Assembly (NCBI GenBank): GCA_013399015.1
Contig: VWZX01005763.1
Coordinates: 496,001-560,000 of the forward strand
From: Galbula dea
Taxonomy: Eukaryota; Chordata; Aves; Piciformes; Galbulidae
Length of the DNA: 64,000 nucleotides
Direction of reading: 5' to 3'
How positions within the stretch are numbered: position 1 is the first letter of the stretch; each line of letters opens with the position of its first letter. Positions 47,540 to 60,610 of this stretch are shown piece by piece. A model generated the notes under the pieces. It was not told the DNA's origin and did not search any database. It saw only the letters and a program-made list of their open reading frames with translations. A program made the translations under genes and the position numbers.

Positions 47540-50500
47540 AAAGCCTGTGCAATGAAGCAAATTTTACAGTTGCAGTGGGATTCTGACTGGCCTTGGAATA
47601 TCCAAGTTGCTTCTGCAAAAGTAATGGAATTTCACAAGTAAAATATACTCACTTGTTTTGGGTGGGGATCACTGTGCTCAAATATTACCTTAGCCAGCTT
47701 GTCACAGGATGAAATGTACATTTTGTATCCTCTGGAGAGCTTCATGGAATATTCTGACAGCTGTCAGTCAAGTGAATATTGTTGTCCAATGGAACAAGTG
47801 ATCATTATGAAGATGGGTAATTAGCACCTCTGCTTACATGCTTCACTGCTCCAGATAATTGAGCCAACAGACATGATACATTTGCAAGGGCTAAGCTAGC
47901 AATTAAATGAGTATATGTAAGCATTGTCTTGATTTCATAAGTCTTCAAAATCTTACAGCCCTTACTTTTTAAGGTGACCATTGCCTTAAAAGTTTTTCTC
48001 TGTAATGTGATAGAAACCTCTGAAAGAGCTGGACAGAATTATTCCATAGAAAACAAAGATTTTAGAGTGTCCTCTGCAATGGTTACTGTGTTCAAATGTT
48101 CTCACTGTTGAATTTGTCAGTTAAGAGTGTTTGTGGGGAGTCTTTGAAGAGGAGTTTATTCTCAAGCATGGTGGACTTGATAGCACTGATCTTATATTTG
48201 GCCATTAGCTTAGGGAAAAAAAGCTATTTATTTTGAGTATTTACATTTCTTTTTAATGGGGAAGAATTCAATCTCTGGTTTTAAACACCTAACCACTGTT
48301 TATAACCCTACTATTTAACTATTTGAAGGCTTTTAGAATATTTTGCTGTTAGCCATCTTTCAGCAGCTGTTATTTAACAGATATTTATATTGCTAGGTGC
48401 ATTTGGTTATTGCCCATATCCAGCCTGGAGACCTATATAGTTTGTAGGTGATTTTCCTATCAGATATGCCTATGTGCATGCAGATAACCCCCACTGGGAG
48501 CCACACTCCCCTTCCCACTGATACCAGTACTGAAGAAACACTCTACAGCTCAGTTTACTTGTCCTGTATTTAGTCTTTCTAGAGGGGAATAAGGAGTCAT
48601 GTCAACTTATTTCCAGATTTTTGTCATGCCAGACATGGTGTGACATCTTACACATGGTTTATTTCTGTTGTCTGATGTTGGCTAGAAATTTCACCTTACA
48701 ATTGGTAATATAACCTTGAAATTCATTAGGCTGGTAGCTGGGAGATGTACAGATGGTGGGGTTTGGCAAGCCAGGGGTTTTGGTGAAGAGCTTCTCTGTT
48801 TGAAGTCAGTGATTGATTTATTTATCACTGGTTTATGGTAATTTAAATGAGAACTTAATTAAGCAAGCTTTGATTGAAATTCCATGCAAAGACTGGAAAT
48901 GTTGGTAAATGATAATTGCTCTCACAATTGCTAAAGTGCTGCAGCCACTGAGAATGTCTCCTGCTACCTGCCTGGCTGCTCTCTGTTAGCAGTTCCTTTC
49001 TGAGTCCCACACAGTGTGTCCTGGAGTGGGCTGTTGGGTGGCAGTGTTCTGCCTGGCCTGAATAGAGGATGGCTTCACTACAGAGAGCCTCTCCTAAACC
49101 CAGGAGTGAACATGAAATTCCAACAGTTATATCTGTTACTTCTTAGAAATTTCTGTTGTTGTCATTCATCAAGTGCTTGAGCTTATTCAGCATCATAAAT
49201 GTAGAATCAGGGCTGTAAGTTTGGGGGGGGGGTTGATGTTTGGGTTTAATGATGGAAAAGAGAGCCAGAGGCATAAGGAAAGAGTTTGTTAAGGAGGGAG
49301 GTTGAGTAGAAAGGAGGAGATGTTGTTTGGGCCAACATGGGGATGAGTTAGAAAAGGTGTGGAGTGGGGATCCATCAGGGAAGAGAATCTTAACACAGAG
49401 TAAGTACAACTTGGTGATTACATTTCTAGCTAGCATTGACTAAACCTGTTCCAAGTGTAAAAATCTCTGGGTGTGTTGATGTACAGAGAGACACAAGTCT
49501 GTGCTTCCATGTGTTATAAATATATAATGTGCAGTATACCCAAATACAGTAGGCAGAGATATTAGTATAAAAAGGAAGGTGGAGAAATTAGTTAGTTGTT
49601 AGGGTGTTTTTTTCAAATGAGGAAGAGTCTGGGTACTGGAGAAACTCTTTGGGACAAAAGTAAGGAAAAAGGCATTATCTGTAATTAGAAATAATAATGT
49701 ATAATTGGTTCATTTGCCATATTTCCACAGTTCTGATTGAGCTGAACAATGTGATCATTATGCCACTAGTTTTGGATGGAGGTGTCACAATGAAAAATAA
49801 TTGCAATATCCCACAATATTAACTGCACCCTAATTGCCAAAGTTTGGAAATATAATTACCATGAAAGGTAATGTGACAGGGAACATTAAGCATAATTAGT
49901 GTGTTTTAAAAAGGGGGGGGAAACTGTTAGGAGCTTGTTATTGTCTGCTAAGGTAGCTTCAAATGAGCTGGATGCAGAGCACTTTCATCTAGGTTTTCTA
50001 TAATTTCTGTTATTAGCACAGACTGCAATAAATTTCTTTGACACAGCCCACACCTGCTAACCCTGCAGGAGAGAATTTCTAATGTGCACAGGACCCAGGT
50101 TTCTCCTCAAATCTGTCATAGTTTCCTGGGAGACAGCAGTGGGTAAGATTGAGGTGTGGGTTGGTTAGGGAGGGGGTGGCTTGTGTTTTTAAATGGTCAC
50201 TCATGCTGTACTGCTCCAATTGCACTGTGCTTTAGGAAAGATACCCCCAAATGCTATTAGGAAGCACTTCAAACAAAGCATTCATTATACACCAGAACCA
50301 GGCTCTGAGAAATTAGTCTGTTAATTAATTATTTTCTTTACAGAGCAACTACATGTTTCCTCTTAGAGCAAGAAAGTTCACCCATATGATTACAGTTTTT
50401 TCCTGAAGTAGAAAAAAATCAGTGTATCACACCTCTTGTATGCTAGAGATGTTTCTCTGCTCCTCTAGCAGGGGATGGGATCCAAGTCATACACAGCAGT

Positions 50501-52624
50501 GCTGTTAATCAAACTTTCAGTAAGAAAGATCCCAGAGATTTCCCTGTGAGCCTTTTTGGTAACATTTTGCAGGTAGAAACTGATGTTTTTCTGCTTTTGC
50601 TGTGATTCCAAACTATTGAAAAGTGGTTTGGAATAAGCTAGATCCAAACAGAACTATCTAGAGGAACACCATTAGTTTAAGTATTGTTAGTGGACACAGT
50701 TAAGAAACACTTCTATTGCTTGGTCTTAATTAGCATGAGCCACTGAGGCCACTTTTTATCATCTCTGTTTGCTGTTATTGCAGATGCATAACTGATTTCT
50801 TTTTGGAAGCAAATTAGGTCATACATTTGATAAATTTTTGGATTGCCTAGTGCTCAGGGAAAAAGAAGGCATCTGATGCTAATTCTTGGAAGTGTAATTT
50901 ATGAAAACATTTTGTTTTCAGTTTAACTCCTGTGATTTTTAGTCTATCTAGCATCTGTCTATCAACAGCAAATGGTTTAACATAACTGCTTGGACAATTT
51001 AAGATCTGATGGAAACTTGAAAGAAAGGTTCCTGGTTCTCTCCCTCAAAAGTAAGTCTAATTTAATTGCATCCCTGGACAGAGCTTGCTTCTGCAGGGTT
51101 AATGGAAAGAGGTTAAGGTATGGAAATCCAGATGGTACCTACGTTGTGCATTGTGTATGTCAGACATTGGAAAGCAAGTAGGGAGAATAGGAACCTGTTC
51201 TCTTTTTCAAAAGGTAAACTTATTTATTCAGCCTAACCCCATTTTCAGTTCATTTTTCTTTTGCAAGAGGTGAGGTGGGTTATTTAAGTTCTGTTAAACT
51301 TAAACCCCTTTATATAATCTTTCTGGGTGCTTTCCTGGGTACTTCACTTTTTGGAGTGCTACAGTAACTTGAAACATCTGCAGCTATTTCTGAAGAGCCA
51401 TTGGGATATATTCCTGTAGATGAGCATGTCTGACTAGAATACTTCCATCTGGGAAACAGCCCAGCAGAGCCATTGAACCAAGGGGGTTAGGATCCAAGCA
51501 AGATGTGGGAGTGTGTGCTGGAAGCCTCTGAACTGATGGCCAGCACACAGAAATGGTATTAGATAGTATTAGGAACTGCAGAGTGTTCTCACTTCTGTCC
51601 ATTATGCTTCCATAAAGAGAACAGGTTACAAACTGTTCAGTATTTTGTTTAAAGAAACTTAGCCACTCTCATTTTTAACTTGCATTAAAAGACAGCAAAA
51701 AAACCCCCATTATACCTGAGCTATAGAAGAGTATGAATGCATTAACTGAAGTGAAGAAGGTGAACTCTAATGTGTAGGGCTAGAATACTTTTATTCCTTC
51801 ATTTGATTGGATCTATCCCTGGCTTGTTTTATTAGTGTGACCCTTACCCCATTTCCCCTCAGCATGCAGAAGTACAAACCCAATTCAGAGGGTAGGTCTG
51901 CACAGTTCCTTGCCACTCTGCTCTGCCTGTGCTCCTACCTGAGCAGGAGCTGTGGGACCGCAGCAGGAAGATACCTTCAGGTTAATGAGTGCTGCTGACA
52001 GGCAGCAAGGCACAGACCCAGCCTTTGCTAAAAGGTCCCAGTTTCTGAGTGGTCTCAGTGATGATACCTACACTGAGAGCCTTTTCCTTTTGATTGTTCA
52101 CCAGTGCTGAGACTTATGGGCAAAACATTGCCTTCAGTTGGCAGCTCAAGTCAGCTCTGGTCTTGGCTCCAGCTGAGCTGATTGCTATGAGCAGCCACAG
52201 CGGAAGGGACAGAGCTGAACTTCCCTGCCCACCTACAACAGGAGCTGAGTGATGTCACTTCTGCAGAAGACTTGACACCTGTTTCTTAGAATGCATTAAT
52301 GTTTCTAAAGTGTCTCATTTTCATCAGAGTGGTATTGTAAGTGCAGCCTGTGTGTGTCTCTTGTTAATGTGCACTACAGTATTGGCCAAATATCATGTTT
52401 GGTAAAGTTAAGAGAGTCTTTATCATGACTTAAAGAGGGTGCCGTAGCCAACTGTGAAAGGGTTCACACAGAAAGGTTATTTCAGCCTTAGTTTAGTGTC
52501 TTACAGAAATATAGGTTATTATCTACCTCTTTTACTACTAAAATAGATACTTTATGGATGCCATAAATTTTAATTATCAGTATCCTATTAAATAGAGACT
52601 CATCTATACAGTGAAATAATCACT
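47540..52624. other. Long repeat-poor intronic stretch
   Basis: About 5 kb of AT-rich sequence with the poly-G run at 49224 and no recognised repeat family, exon or RNA. Confidence 0.6.
49224..49240. repeat. Poly-G run
   Basis: About ten consecutive G in TTTGGGGGGGGGGTTG. Short homopolymer, prone to length error. Confidence 0.8.
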
Positions 52625-52945
52625 GAATCACAGAATGACAGAGCATTAGGGGTTGGAAGGGACCTCTGGAGATCACCTAGTCCAATCCCCCTGTTACAGC
52701 AGGGTAACCTACAGAGGGTTGCACAGGATGGTGTCCAGGTGGGTTTGGAATGTCTCCAGAGGCAGAGACTGCACCACCTCTCTGGGCAGCCTGGTCCAGT
52801 GCTCCACCAGCCTCAAAGTTAAGAACTTCCTTCTGTTTAGATGGAACCTCCTATGTTCCAGTTTGTGCCTGTTCCCTCTTGTCCTGTCCCTGGGCACCAC
52901 TGAAAAAAGCCTGGCCCCATCCTCCTGACACCCACCCATGAAGTA
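52625..52945 (-). mobile_element. CR1 3' end, antisense, about 320 bp
   Basis: On the + strand it reads GAATCACAGAATGACAGAGC, GGGGTTGGAAGGGACCTCTG, GAGATCACCTAGTCCAATCC, CCTGGTCCAGTGCTCCACCA and GTGCCTGTTCCCTCTTGTCC. In the minus frame it gives FLTLRLVEHWTRLPREVVQS, late ORF2. The 3' UTR has an insert with GCACAGGATGGTGTCCAGGT that marks a separate CR1 subfamily. It is antisense to TENM2. Confidence 0.94.
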
Positions 52946-53459
52946 TTTATTAATTGTATGTTTATTAATTATATTAATCTCTAACATTAATTCAGAATGA
53001 AAATATGACCCTTTTTAGCAAACTAAACTACATAGGAATTAATAAAACTATAGAACAGTGTGCACACATGCATGTCTGAATACATTGTGCCAGAATTTTT
53101 TTGCCTACTTGTAAAAACTCCTTATGCCAAATGGAGTTTATAAGTGATGTAGTTATGAGACCACTGCCAAAATATTTACCCTTCAAAATGCATTTACTAT
53201 GATTTTTATTAGCTTTTTTTTTTTTACTTCTTTCCCCTCCCTAAAACCATGATTAAGATTTACAGTGTTCTTTGGAGGGCTGCATAAAACACTTTTGGTT
53301 TTAGTTAATGATTTACTTAAAAGCCTGGATCTTCTGTAAATAGTGCTTAAGAGAGCAAAAAGAAGTAACAGGACTTCTAAGGAGTTCTGCATAACCTCTC
53401 ACACTGTGTATTTTTCCATGCACCTCTGAATGGCCTGAGAACTCCTCACTCCATTTCCC

Positions 53460-53715
53460 CTGGCTTCGGCAGCTCGTCAGGACGTGTGATCTTAACAGCA
53501 CGCGCTTGCTCCTGGCTTGTGCATTCCTGTTACCGTCTCCACCTCATGTCATCACCAGAACTCCCAAGAAAGGGTTGGCCTATGTAGATGATAGGAAAAT
53601 TCATCTGGTCCTCGGGGAAATAATCAGTGCTTAGCTCACAAGCTGATAGCTCCTGGCACCAGGCTCCCCCACAGTTGCACGAGCATTAAGCGCGGTGCAG
53701 GAGAGGATGGAGTTT
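53460..53715. other. CpG-retaining block, candidate conserved non-coding element
   Basis: Roughly ten CpGs lie within 260 bases (CTTCGGCAGCTCGTC, GGACGTG, GCACGCGC, TACCGTC, TCCTCGGGG, TGCACGAGC, AAGCGCGGTG), whereas neighbouring kilobases have very few. No open frame is convincing. In an ageing intron, CpGs persist where sequence is conserved or unmethylated, so a regulatory element is possible. Confidence 0.3.
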
Positions 53716-55948
53716 GGTAACAATCCGAAGTTAATCAGCTACTGGCCAGGGAACCCTGTTGCTGATCTGTACCTTGGGGTACATTTTCATCACTGGTTAC
53801 CACCAGCTGAAGACTCTGCTGATTTCAAAAGCTTCTGCCCTGTTTTCCCCTGCCCCTGGCTTCACGCTGCTGTTGTTCTCCAGAGCTTCCTTTGTGCCAG
53901 CTCTAGGAGCTGTCTAGTTAGTTGAATCATCTGAGTGGTCTGACTGACAGCAAGGCCAGCCTGGAGAGAGCAAGATTTGTTTTCAGATGGATTATCAGGC
54001 TGGTGTGACTCAAAGCACGCTGCTGGGGCCACTTGCCAACAGAAAGGGAAGAGGCTGGGCTGGGAGGGCTGGGACCAAACAGCCTCTTTTGGCAGCAGTC
54101 TGGACTTTGTCAAAACCAGCTGGAAAGATGCACTTACAGATCTTTGTGCAAAGATGAGCTGGTAATTATGTGCAAAGGTGCTTTGGGTCTGCTGTCAGTG
54201 TCTCCTTTGGAGTATGTCCTCCTGTGCTGAGCAGTGCTGCTCCTCATTTGTCTTTCTGTATGTGAGTCCAGGCTGATCCTCATTGCTGAGCTCTCTGGAC
54301 TGCATCAGAAGCACACCATGCTTCTTGCTGCTCCTTTCTTTGATAAAGGATTCTGTACTTCATTCCATCTCTTCTGTTTCTTGCCTTTCATCAGTCCTTG
54401 GGTTTTTTTGTTTCTTCTCACCTCCTCTTATTCTTCTTTCTTCTAGTTATAGGTAAACAGTTCAGTTCTTCCTCGTTGCAGCCGTGGCAGAATCACAGGG
54501 CCTCCAATCAGCAGGTACAAACTAGGAGTGCTCACCTTCCCCAAACAACTTTGGGTTCTGCCTCATTTTTAAAAATCAAATCAAATGTATCTGTTCTTTT
54601 GCAAACAACTTTAAGCTATGTGTTTTGCAAGACTTGAATTGGTTCATTATTTAATGCTTACTGTTAACTAGAGCTGAATTCCCCTCTTATTTATTCTCTA
54701 AAACATTGTATCATTAACTCGATTGAAACAGATGAGAGTGGAGAGCAGAGCTCTGACAGGCAAATTGAAATTTGTATTCAATATCCAAAATCATGCTTTA
54801 GATTTTCAGGAATTAATCTCCATTTAGGCATCTACATGAGCAAGAAGGATTCCTTCCTTTTTCCCTTTGCTCTTAACCATGTGTGCAACTACTCATGCAT
54901 ACAAAGAAGCATGGCAAGACTGGAAGGTGTTGATTTCTTTTTATTTTAAATAGGATGTATCTAGCATAGAAATGGAGCCTTTCATTACCACCACGACAAG
55001 TGTTTGTGCTTACTGCTGCTCAGTGTATCTAGAAATGAGACTTGCATGTTTTTGCCATGCAGAATTGTTTTGGAAATTGACCATTATCAGTTGTGGTGCT
55101 GAGAGCTTGTATTTGCAGAAGGGTAGCTTTGGTGGGGAGCAGCAGCCCTGATAGATGTGGTACCTGCAGAAGTGCTCCAGCACTCTTGCCGTCTTCTTGC
55201 CTTCTCTATTGGTAACACTTTGCAGAGTGGAAAAAAAATGCTCAGGTATAGATTTTGTTCTTGATACATTTTTGGGGGAGGTGTGGATTTTTAACTGGCT
55301 GTATTTCAGCTTGCTGAATGGTTTGGAACAAAATAACAGACTGGAGGGATGGGGTGGGGGGCATCACTTTAGATCTGAGTCAGCCACCTACACCTGCTGC
55401 TCCCCATGAAACCGTTGCCAGTGGCTCACTGAAATTACCAACCCTTGTGAGCACATACAGGGGTGCTCTTGACTTTGGTTCCGTGGTGAACTTGTCTGTG
55501 TGTTCCTCCTGTCTGCAGCAGACCAAAAATTAGACCTCTGAACCTTCTTCAGTCTCCCTCTTCTTTTGTCCCTTTGTTGCACAGTCGACATCAAGAGGGT
55601 ATTAAATTAAGATGCCAAGCCCAGCTTGTTCCACTCCCTTTGCTGAGCAGGGAGGGTACCTTCATTAATTAACATGAGAATTAGTTTAGTCATAGTAACA
55701 CTTGTGATTCAGACATCTCTCAGCCCATCAAATATACAAATAGAAGGGAAATATCAGCACCTAATTTGTGTGCTGTGCTTCACATGACATGTTCCTCTTC
55801 TCATTAATACTCTATTTTTCATGTATGTTTGGAGTCAGACGTTTCCTGTTGGGATTCTCTGCCACAAATAGCTGCCCATTTTTCCTTCCCACCAGCTGTG
55901 TATGTGAGTAGCACGCAGCAAAGTTTATGAATCACTTCTCCTTGACAG

Positions 55949-56043
55949 ATCCTAACGACCACAATACGCGGCCACGGAGCCGACAGCAGCAAGTGAATGA
56001 TATCAGCACTTAACTCTCCAGAAAACTCTGTTCAGTAATTAAA
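55949..56043 (+). other. CpG-retaining block; possible conserved element or alternative terminal exon
   Basis: After CACTTCTCCTTGACAG (ending 55948) comes a CpG-rich stretch, ACGACC, ATACGCGG, CCACGGAGCCGAC, unlike the CpG-poor surroundings. In phase 1 it reads PNDHNTRPRSRQQQVNDIST and stops at TAA 56011-56013. ATTAAA, a variant polyadenylation signal, follows at 56038-56043. It could be a conserved non-coding element, an alternative last exon, or chance. No family is recognised. Confidence 0.3.
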
Positions 56044-56999
56044 CATTAAGCCTCTGATGCCTATCATCACTCAGTGCCAAGACCCTTTACAATACAGGTT
56101 AGCTGTCTTCAGGTAATGATATTAGAAATGATAATTTATTCTGGAAATGTAGCTCTCTGAAAAGAATGAATTTCCTGAAATCAGAATTTCATTTATAAGC
56201 TGGCTTCTCAGGACTTTTCTCTTAATTCTGACATTTACCATGCAGGAATATTTATTTAATTAGAGAGTCCTCTAAATGTAGGGTAATTGACAAAGAGTGA
56301 TGAAAAGAACAATATTTAAAACTGTGGCACCAGTAGCAGTGTTTCATATAATGCAGTAATCTGCCTTCATTCAATAAGGACAAATGATCCAGCAGCACTC
56401 CAAGCTTTGGGCAGCGTTTCCAAGTTAATCTGCTCTGCTTTGGTGTCAACATAAAATTGAGATCGACTCACTGGCTAACAAAGAAGCTCAGGAAACTTCA
56501 AATAAACAGTCAAATTTATCACAAACACAGCACTGCTGACAGAAACTGTGAAGGCTGTTTTCCATTAGTGTATGTTGCAGAGGTTATTTGATATTACTGT
56601 GATGAGAAGTAATAAGGATAACCCTCACATAAATTAATATCTGCGTGGCTTTTGGTAGCAGCTGCAGCTCCTGCTCACCAGCTGAAGCTGTAGTGCTCTG
56701 TTCACTGTTAGTAATTTTCTCTGTTACCAAAAATAAATGGCCAAAGGAAGATAAAGCAGAAAGAACTTGAAAAGATCTTAAGCTTAAAGTTGCAAAATGA
56801 AGCATGTCTAGGTGTCTATTTTATAAGGGTGCCTATTCAATCTGAATTTGCCCAGTTATACTGCAGTATGCAGAAAGCTGGAGCATCACTCTGGTGTCCT
56901 CACCCCTATCAGCTTTGTGACCATCCCTAGAGCATGTCCCAAGAGAGCAGGGCTCTCTTCCCACCGGTCTCATGGTGATCTTTTTTCATCTCTTCTGTT

Positions 57000-57270
57000 T
57001 ATTTAGTACACAGTCTGCTTCCCTATCCAGTCTTCATTCTCATTCCTTGCTCATCTTCTTGTATTTCTCATGCACTGACTTCCACTCTTTTCTTTGACTG
57101 GCTCTGTGTGGATTTTTTTGGTGGTAGTTTGTTTTTTCCCCTCCTTTCTCAGTAGTTTTCAGTCCCTTTCCTTTACTGGAATCTTCAGATGTGTCTCTTT
57201 CTCCTCTCTTTGTTAGATCTTTCTGTCTTGTTTCTTCCAGAACATCCGTGTGTTGTTCTCTCGTTGCCTC
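57000..57270. repeat. Pyrimidine-rich asymmetric stretch
   Basis: About 270 bases strongly biased to C and T on the + strand (many TCTTC, CTTTCC, TCTCCTC strings). The minus-strand open frame of 82 codons across it is Lys/Glu/Arg/Thr-rich, as expected from purine bias, and is not taken as a gene. Confidence 0.55.
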
Positions 57271-60200
57271 CGTGACCCTGACTGACACCTTTCAGTTTCC
57301 CAACTCCTCATCCCAACTCAATCATTTCTAGCCCTCAGCCCTCTAACCAGTCAGAAACAAGTCCCAGCCCATGTTCAGGCTAGTTTCAGTGTCCTGTCCC
57401 TGCAGCCTGACATCCCTTGGTGACTTCCTCTGCAGGTCTGGTTCTCATCTCTCTGTTGAATTGCACAATAGGATCCTTTGTCTCTGCCCAGCAGGAAATG
57501 CTTTGGAGAATGCACGGTGTGTGACAGTGTCTTCTACAGCACCTACATCAGGAGAAGTTTTGCATCACTATGATACAGTTAGATTTCTTGGACAACTTCT
57601 TTTTTTCTAACTCTTGCTCTCCCTAACCCCATGTCCTTTCCATCTCTGCTGTAGGTGGAGGTGTAGCAGGACTTGAATACAGGGGACTGCTCTCCATGGT
57701 GGAGACTGCAGTGTTAAGATAGAAATGGAAGTGCTAATGTCACCACTCTGGGAGATGGGCATATCTCTGCTCCAGCATCATCCTGTCCAAAACTCTCAGG
57801 CTCTGTGGCTTTCACACATTCAGGTGCCTCTGCCTGCTACAGTTAATGACTGGAGAAGAAGGAGTGCTGCTCCTTGAGCAGGTGGTAGCAAAAGGTTAGC
57901 CACTTCTAGTCTCCTATATGTGCTGTCAGTGCTGCAGGGATGCTTTGCTGGTAATTTTGTCCCCAGTCCATGTGAGCAGAGACACCATAAGTCAAGACAG
58001 TTCAGAGGAGAGTATGAGGCTGCTACCAGTTCCTGGTAGTTTTGGTAGCATTTGTTGTCACATGCAACGGAAATGTGATGTTAGCATGGTACTGTTGTAG
58101 TGTCTGTCATAAGGCCTGGAGCCCTGGTTGCAGGGGAGAGAGGAAAGCCCTTCTTGGATCCAGGCAGGTAACCAGCAACACACAGAGTCTTTGAAAATGG
58201 GAAATGGTGAAAGGGAAATGAAAGTGTTGTGTACATGGACACAGGGATGGCAAGAAGCATTGCCCTGATAGTCACCATGCTGCCACACACCTTAGCTCCA
58301 TGACATAGCACAAGATATTGCTCTTCAACAAAACCTTCCTCTGTCTTCTGCAACACAGACAAACCAAAATATTCTTGCTGTCTGTTCTCCAGAAAAAGTG
58401 GCCAATATATTTTTTGCAAAATGATAACCAGGCAATTTGGGGCTGTTATAAGGAAGAAAAGCAGAATATTTGAGCAGGCAGTTCAGGACAAGATTAAGAA
58501 GTGGTGGAGTTTCCAGTGTGTAGGATATATATACAGATGGAAACTGTCAGAAATGGTGAGGATGTGTAAACTTCTTTTCATTCAAATTGTTTCCATTTTT
58601 TTCATTCAAGTTCTTTTATCAATTGTATTAGTCTTGGCACAGGAGTAGTTACACTGGAATTAATCTTTATTTACATCTTTAAGAATAAGCTTGTAAAAAA
58701 TCATTGTGCAGAAAAGAATAGGATGTTTGCCAAATAAGTACAGAGTTTTTGCTTCAAATAGTGATGGAGAGCTGCAGTATTTGAAGCAGTTGCATATGGA
58801 GATTTCCTTTCAATGTATCTGCAAGATACAATCAAATTAAAATACTGAGAAGGCAAAGTGTCAGTCTTGTTTGGTTGTAAACAGAAAGGAAGTTTACAAT
58901 ACTAGAATACAGAATAGTTGTGAGTGGAAGCCTTACCCTATAAGGCAGACTCAGCAGAAGCTCACCTGAAAGAACAATATTAAGTCTTTTATAATGTGAG
59001 ATTACCACAGCTCATTCTTAATAACCAAAAGTGAGTTTGACTTGTGAGATGTTAGATGTTATTCAATAGCTAGAATTGCCAGATAGCAGAGTTCTGAAGC
59101 ACAGTAACTTCCACTAGTTTGAGAGCCTTCTGGAGGGCTCAGATGCCACAGCAGTAATGCTCTGTTATTGTAATTTTTTTCACCTAATATTTAGAGACTT
59201 TATTTCAAAGAGGAGTTGCATTTCAGACTTGGAGAAATAAAATGTCTGCCTGTTTTCATTCTTTCACACTTCCTCTCATCTCTCTACTTGTTTGAAGGTA
59301 AGAGTTTGAAATGTTAAACTGAGGAGAGAGCGGAGTCAACAGGGATCTGTGAAGGTGGCCACTGTCTGTAGCATGGTAGTACCTCCAGGCACCTGGAATA
59401 CATGATTATTTAAATGCCCAACTCAATATAATGGCAATTCTGTTACAGCTGTCACATGTAATTACACTGACTAGATGTGTTTGTGTCTAGCTAGGTATGT
59501 CTCTATATGCACCTGTTTTGGTTAATTAGGTTTAGAGTTGATTTTTGTTCCCATCAGCAGACTGATAGCTTGATGTGTGTCTGCAGACAGCCCCAAACAT
59601 AGGTCAGAGTCATAAATGGGATATCTCCCAGTTTTGTTTCAGTACTGTGCTTTAGAAACTGGTTACTAATGGGTAGTGTTTGATAATTTCCTTGGTATTT
59701 GTAAGTCTTTTTTTGTATTAAGTTAAATTTAACCTTCTTAAAGGTCTTAAGTTCTCATGGCAAAAAAGTTTTGGTTCATCAGTGCTATCAGGTCAAATGG
59801 AGCAATATTGCTATGGAGGATGACTGGTGGGTGAATTCTGGATAGGTCTTTTAACAGATATGTGTGACTAGTTTTTAGGTCATAGTTTGGATGAAACCAT
59901 TTGTTTCTTTTGCCAAGACTAGAATAGGCATAAGATTATTTTAATGAGCTTTGGCACCTTAATTTATCTGGCAAACTGCTGCAAGGTACTAGAAAATGTT
60001 AAGAGGGAGAGGAAATTCTGAAAGCAATTAGAGAAACCTTCTGACAGCTCTTTTCAGCAGATAAAAGGCCAGCTTCTTGGGAGGAGGACTCTCCTTGCAT
60101 TGGTTTCTGTGACTTGGGGACAGTTGTGCCATCAATATGCAAATACAGCTGATAGGGGAAGGAGTGTTGAGATACTTGTGGATTATTCAAAACTCGAACA

Positions 60201-60559
60201 AAATTACCAAGAGTATAAATAAGAGGGTTTTTTCCCTTCAAATCTAGCAGTCAACCATTTTTGAAACTGTTCAGTATTTTACTTGGAATTGAGCAGTCAG
60301 CCCTGTGAGTTGCATTTCCATATGCATATTCATGTGTATGTTTACATATTTGTTTGTTTATTGCATCTGGTACTTCAGTGATGTGCAATTTCTATTTCTT
60401 CCTTTTGTCTGGAGGCCTCTCATATTACATTTAGATTGTATCCTTTATCATCCCAAATTGACATTTATGCTTTTACTGCTATTGTTTGCCTAGCTCCTCT
60501 CTGGTATGGATCAACAATTTGTTTTAATCTCTGTCACTTCTCTTATCTCCCTCTACACA

Positions 60560-60610
60560 GAGATGCAGTCATTTTGCACTAGCGTCCGCCTACGGAGATT
60601 GTGTTAGCAA
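60560..60610. other. Small CpG-retaining block
   Basis: CACTAGCGTCCGCCTACGGAG sits in CpG-poor DNA, flanked by TCATTTTGCA and TGTGTTAGCAAC. No coding reading. A short conserved element is possible but unproven. Confidence 0.25.

Noticed and set aside
54447..54452. Possible 6-base microexon between CTTTCTTCTAG and GTAAAC
   Set aside because: It is phase-compatible with TENM2, but such site pairs are frequent in AT-rich introns and nothing else supports it.
57040..57288. 82-codon Lys/Glu-rich minus-strand frame
   Set aside because: Composition follows from a purine-rich strand, and there is no family match or splice context.
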